From contig VFZL01000042.1 in the NCBI GenBank assembly GCA_016871175.1, forward strand, positions 1-35,006: a stretch of 35,006 bases of DNA. Direction: 5' to 3'. A program made the translations under genes and the position numbers. Below, in pieces: positions 34,286 to 35,006 of this stretch. This stretch comes from Acidimicrobiia bacterium (GTDB taxonomy: Bacteria > Acidobacteriota > Vicinamibacteria > Vicinamibacterales > CAVVIG01). Position 1 is the first letter of the stretch; each line of letters begins with the position of its first letter. Below the pieces are notes generated by a model. The model did no database searches and was not told the origin of the DNA. It worked only from the letters and a program-made list of their open reading frames with translations.

Positions 34286-35006
34286 TCAGGCGCCAACTTG
34301 TTCGGCATCGGCGCTGCCAGCTAAGGGTGCATCAACTTGCAGGGCCTTCACTCGGGGTCCAAACACACGTCGCATCCTGACCGTCGACTGCACCATCCAT
34401 TTCAAGTACTCGGGCCACTGACCCTTCGCTCTGAGATCGGCAGAACGTTGCAGGACGATCACTTTGTCGCTTGCTTCCGGGTTGGGGTTCCACACCAGTT
34501 GCTCCCCGAGTTCGTGTTCAATCGACTCTCGACTTTCTATTAGCTGCGTCAAGGCGCTGTCTCCTCCGTAGCGCCCCATCAGATAGGCGCGAACACGAAT
34601 CCGACCTTCATCGACGTTCGCAGTTGCTGAAAGGAAGAAGCCGCTACGGCCGAGGGCAATGTTGTACCAGTACTGTGGGCGTGGAGTCTGCGTGCTCGGC
34701 AGTGCCTTGGCCGCAATCAGGGCATCCCTGAAAGCAGTCCACCATTCAAGCTGAAGCTGCCTCGTCGGAGACAGATCGGCCGTAGATTGAATTGTGGACC
34801 GGCGAACGAGCGAGGTCGGTCGACTGAGGACATTGAAGCGAACTGCAGGATTGGAAGAGTCGATCGCCCACAACTCAACTCTAGTGTCTTGAGTCTGGTG
34901 GAAAAGTAGAAATCGCGTCATCATCCGGCGCAGTTCCAATTCAAAGAGCTGCGCCCGCTTGGCGGCGGGTGCCGGAGGATGACGCAATGGAGCACTGTAC
35001 CAGGAA
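34286..35006 (-). CDS. DUF4268-domain protein, partial at right edge
   Basis: At least 233 residues (from a possible TTG at 34987); the frame stays open to the window end at 35006, so the 5' end is probably outside. The C-terminal part shows DUF4268: QLEWWTAFRDALIAAKALPS, PRPQYWYNIALGRSGFFLSA, IEHELGEQLVWNPNPEASD and QWPEYLKWMVQSTVRMRRVF. The region before it (TRVELWAIDSSNPAVRFNVL) matches the segment that links DUF4268 to an upstream nuclease-like or DUF91-type domain in longer members, which would lie off the edge. Such proteins occur in variable and defence-rich regions, but the function is not established. GC here falls to around 50-57% against 65-68% in the left part, suggesting recent acquisition. 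Confidence 0.72.
   Translation of the reverse strand, partial: SWYSAPLRHPPAPAAKRAQLFELELRRMMTRFLLFHQTQDTRVELWAIDSSNPAVRFNVLSRPTSLVRRSTIQSTADLSPTRQLQLEWWTAFRDALIAAKALPSTQTPRPQYWYNIALGRSGFFLSATANVDEGRIRVRAYLMGRYGGDSALTQLIESRESIEHELGEQLVWNPNPEASDKVIVLQRSADLRAKGQWPEYLKWMVQSTVRMRRVFGPRVKALQVDAPLAGSADAEQVGA

Overview
The window looks like a chromosomal segment of a high-GC (about 65-68%) Acidobacteriota genome, probably Vicinamibacteria-like. The evidence is gene content: a VWFA-related acidobacterial protein, an Oar-like carboxypeptidase-regulatory/TonB receptor, a DUF1592 plus DUF1552 pair with planctomycete-type cytochrome c motifs, several beta-propeller and PQQ proteins, and VOC proteins with Tat signals. 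No rRNA, tRNA, CRISPR array or complete insertion sequence was seen. Taxonomy is inferred from families only.

Layout. (1) 1-6.7 kb, all minus strand: a transposase scrap at the left edge, then an apparent operon read from 6667 down: Oar-like outer-membrane receptor (broken by an in-frame TAG), PQQ dehydrogenase, NHL propeller and a secreted cupin. This fits uptake and periplasmic oxidation of an unknown substrate. (2) 6.7-8.9 kb: VWFA-related protein. (3) 9.2-12.2 kb, minus: a compact MoxR AAA ATPase / zincin-VWA (DUF2201) / small membrane protein cassette, the best candidate here for an uncharacterised system. (4) 12.2-13.8 kb: a PQQ sugar dehydrogenase split by an in-frame TGA. (5) 13.9-15.9 kb, plus: Tat-exported VOC protein and aldo/keto reductase. 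(6) 16.1-23.5 kb, minus: DUF1592, DUF1552, a cytochrome/propeller protein (frameshifted) and an epoxide hydrolase-like lipoprotein. (7) 23.6-25.1 kb, plus: secreted ankyrin protein, divergent from DUF1592 across a promoter preceded by a perfect 11-bp tandem repeat.

(8) 25.1-29.8 kb is a gene graveyard: a carboxylesterase scrap, a 5'-truncated PEP-utilising enzyme joined head-to-head with a 5'-truncated alpha/beta hydrolase (a rearrangement or assembly junction near 26540), a twice-frameshifted glutaminyl cyclase, a methyltransferase lacking its SAM-binding loop, and fragments of an ankyrin protein and a membrane protein. An apparently intact VOC gene lies among them. (9) 29.8-33.5 kb: secreted propeller, BrnA-like antitoxin without a toxin, MFS transporter and divergent flavin reductase. 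(10) 33.6-35.0 kb: lower GC, with an unknown protein and a partial DUF4268 protein, probably acquired horizontally.

The main result is the number of independent lesions in otherwise recognisable genes. They may be real decay or consensus/assembly errors; read mapping would separate these. All calls come from reading the sequence; no searches were run.
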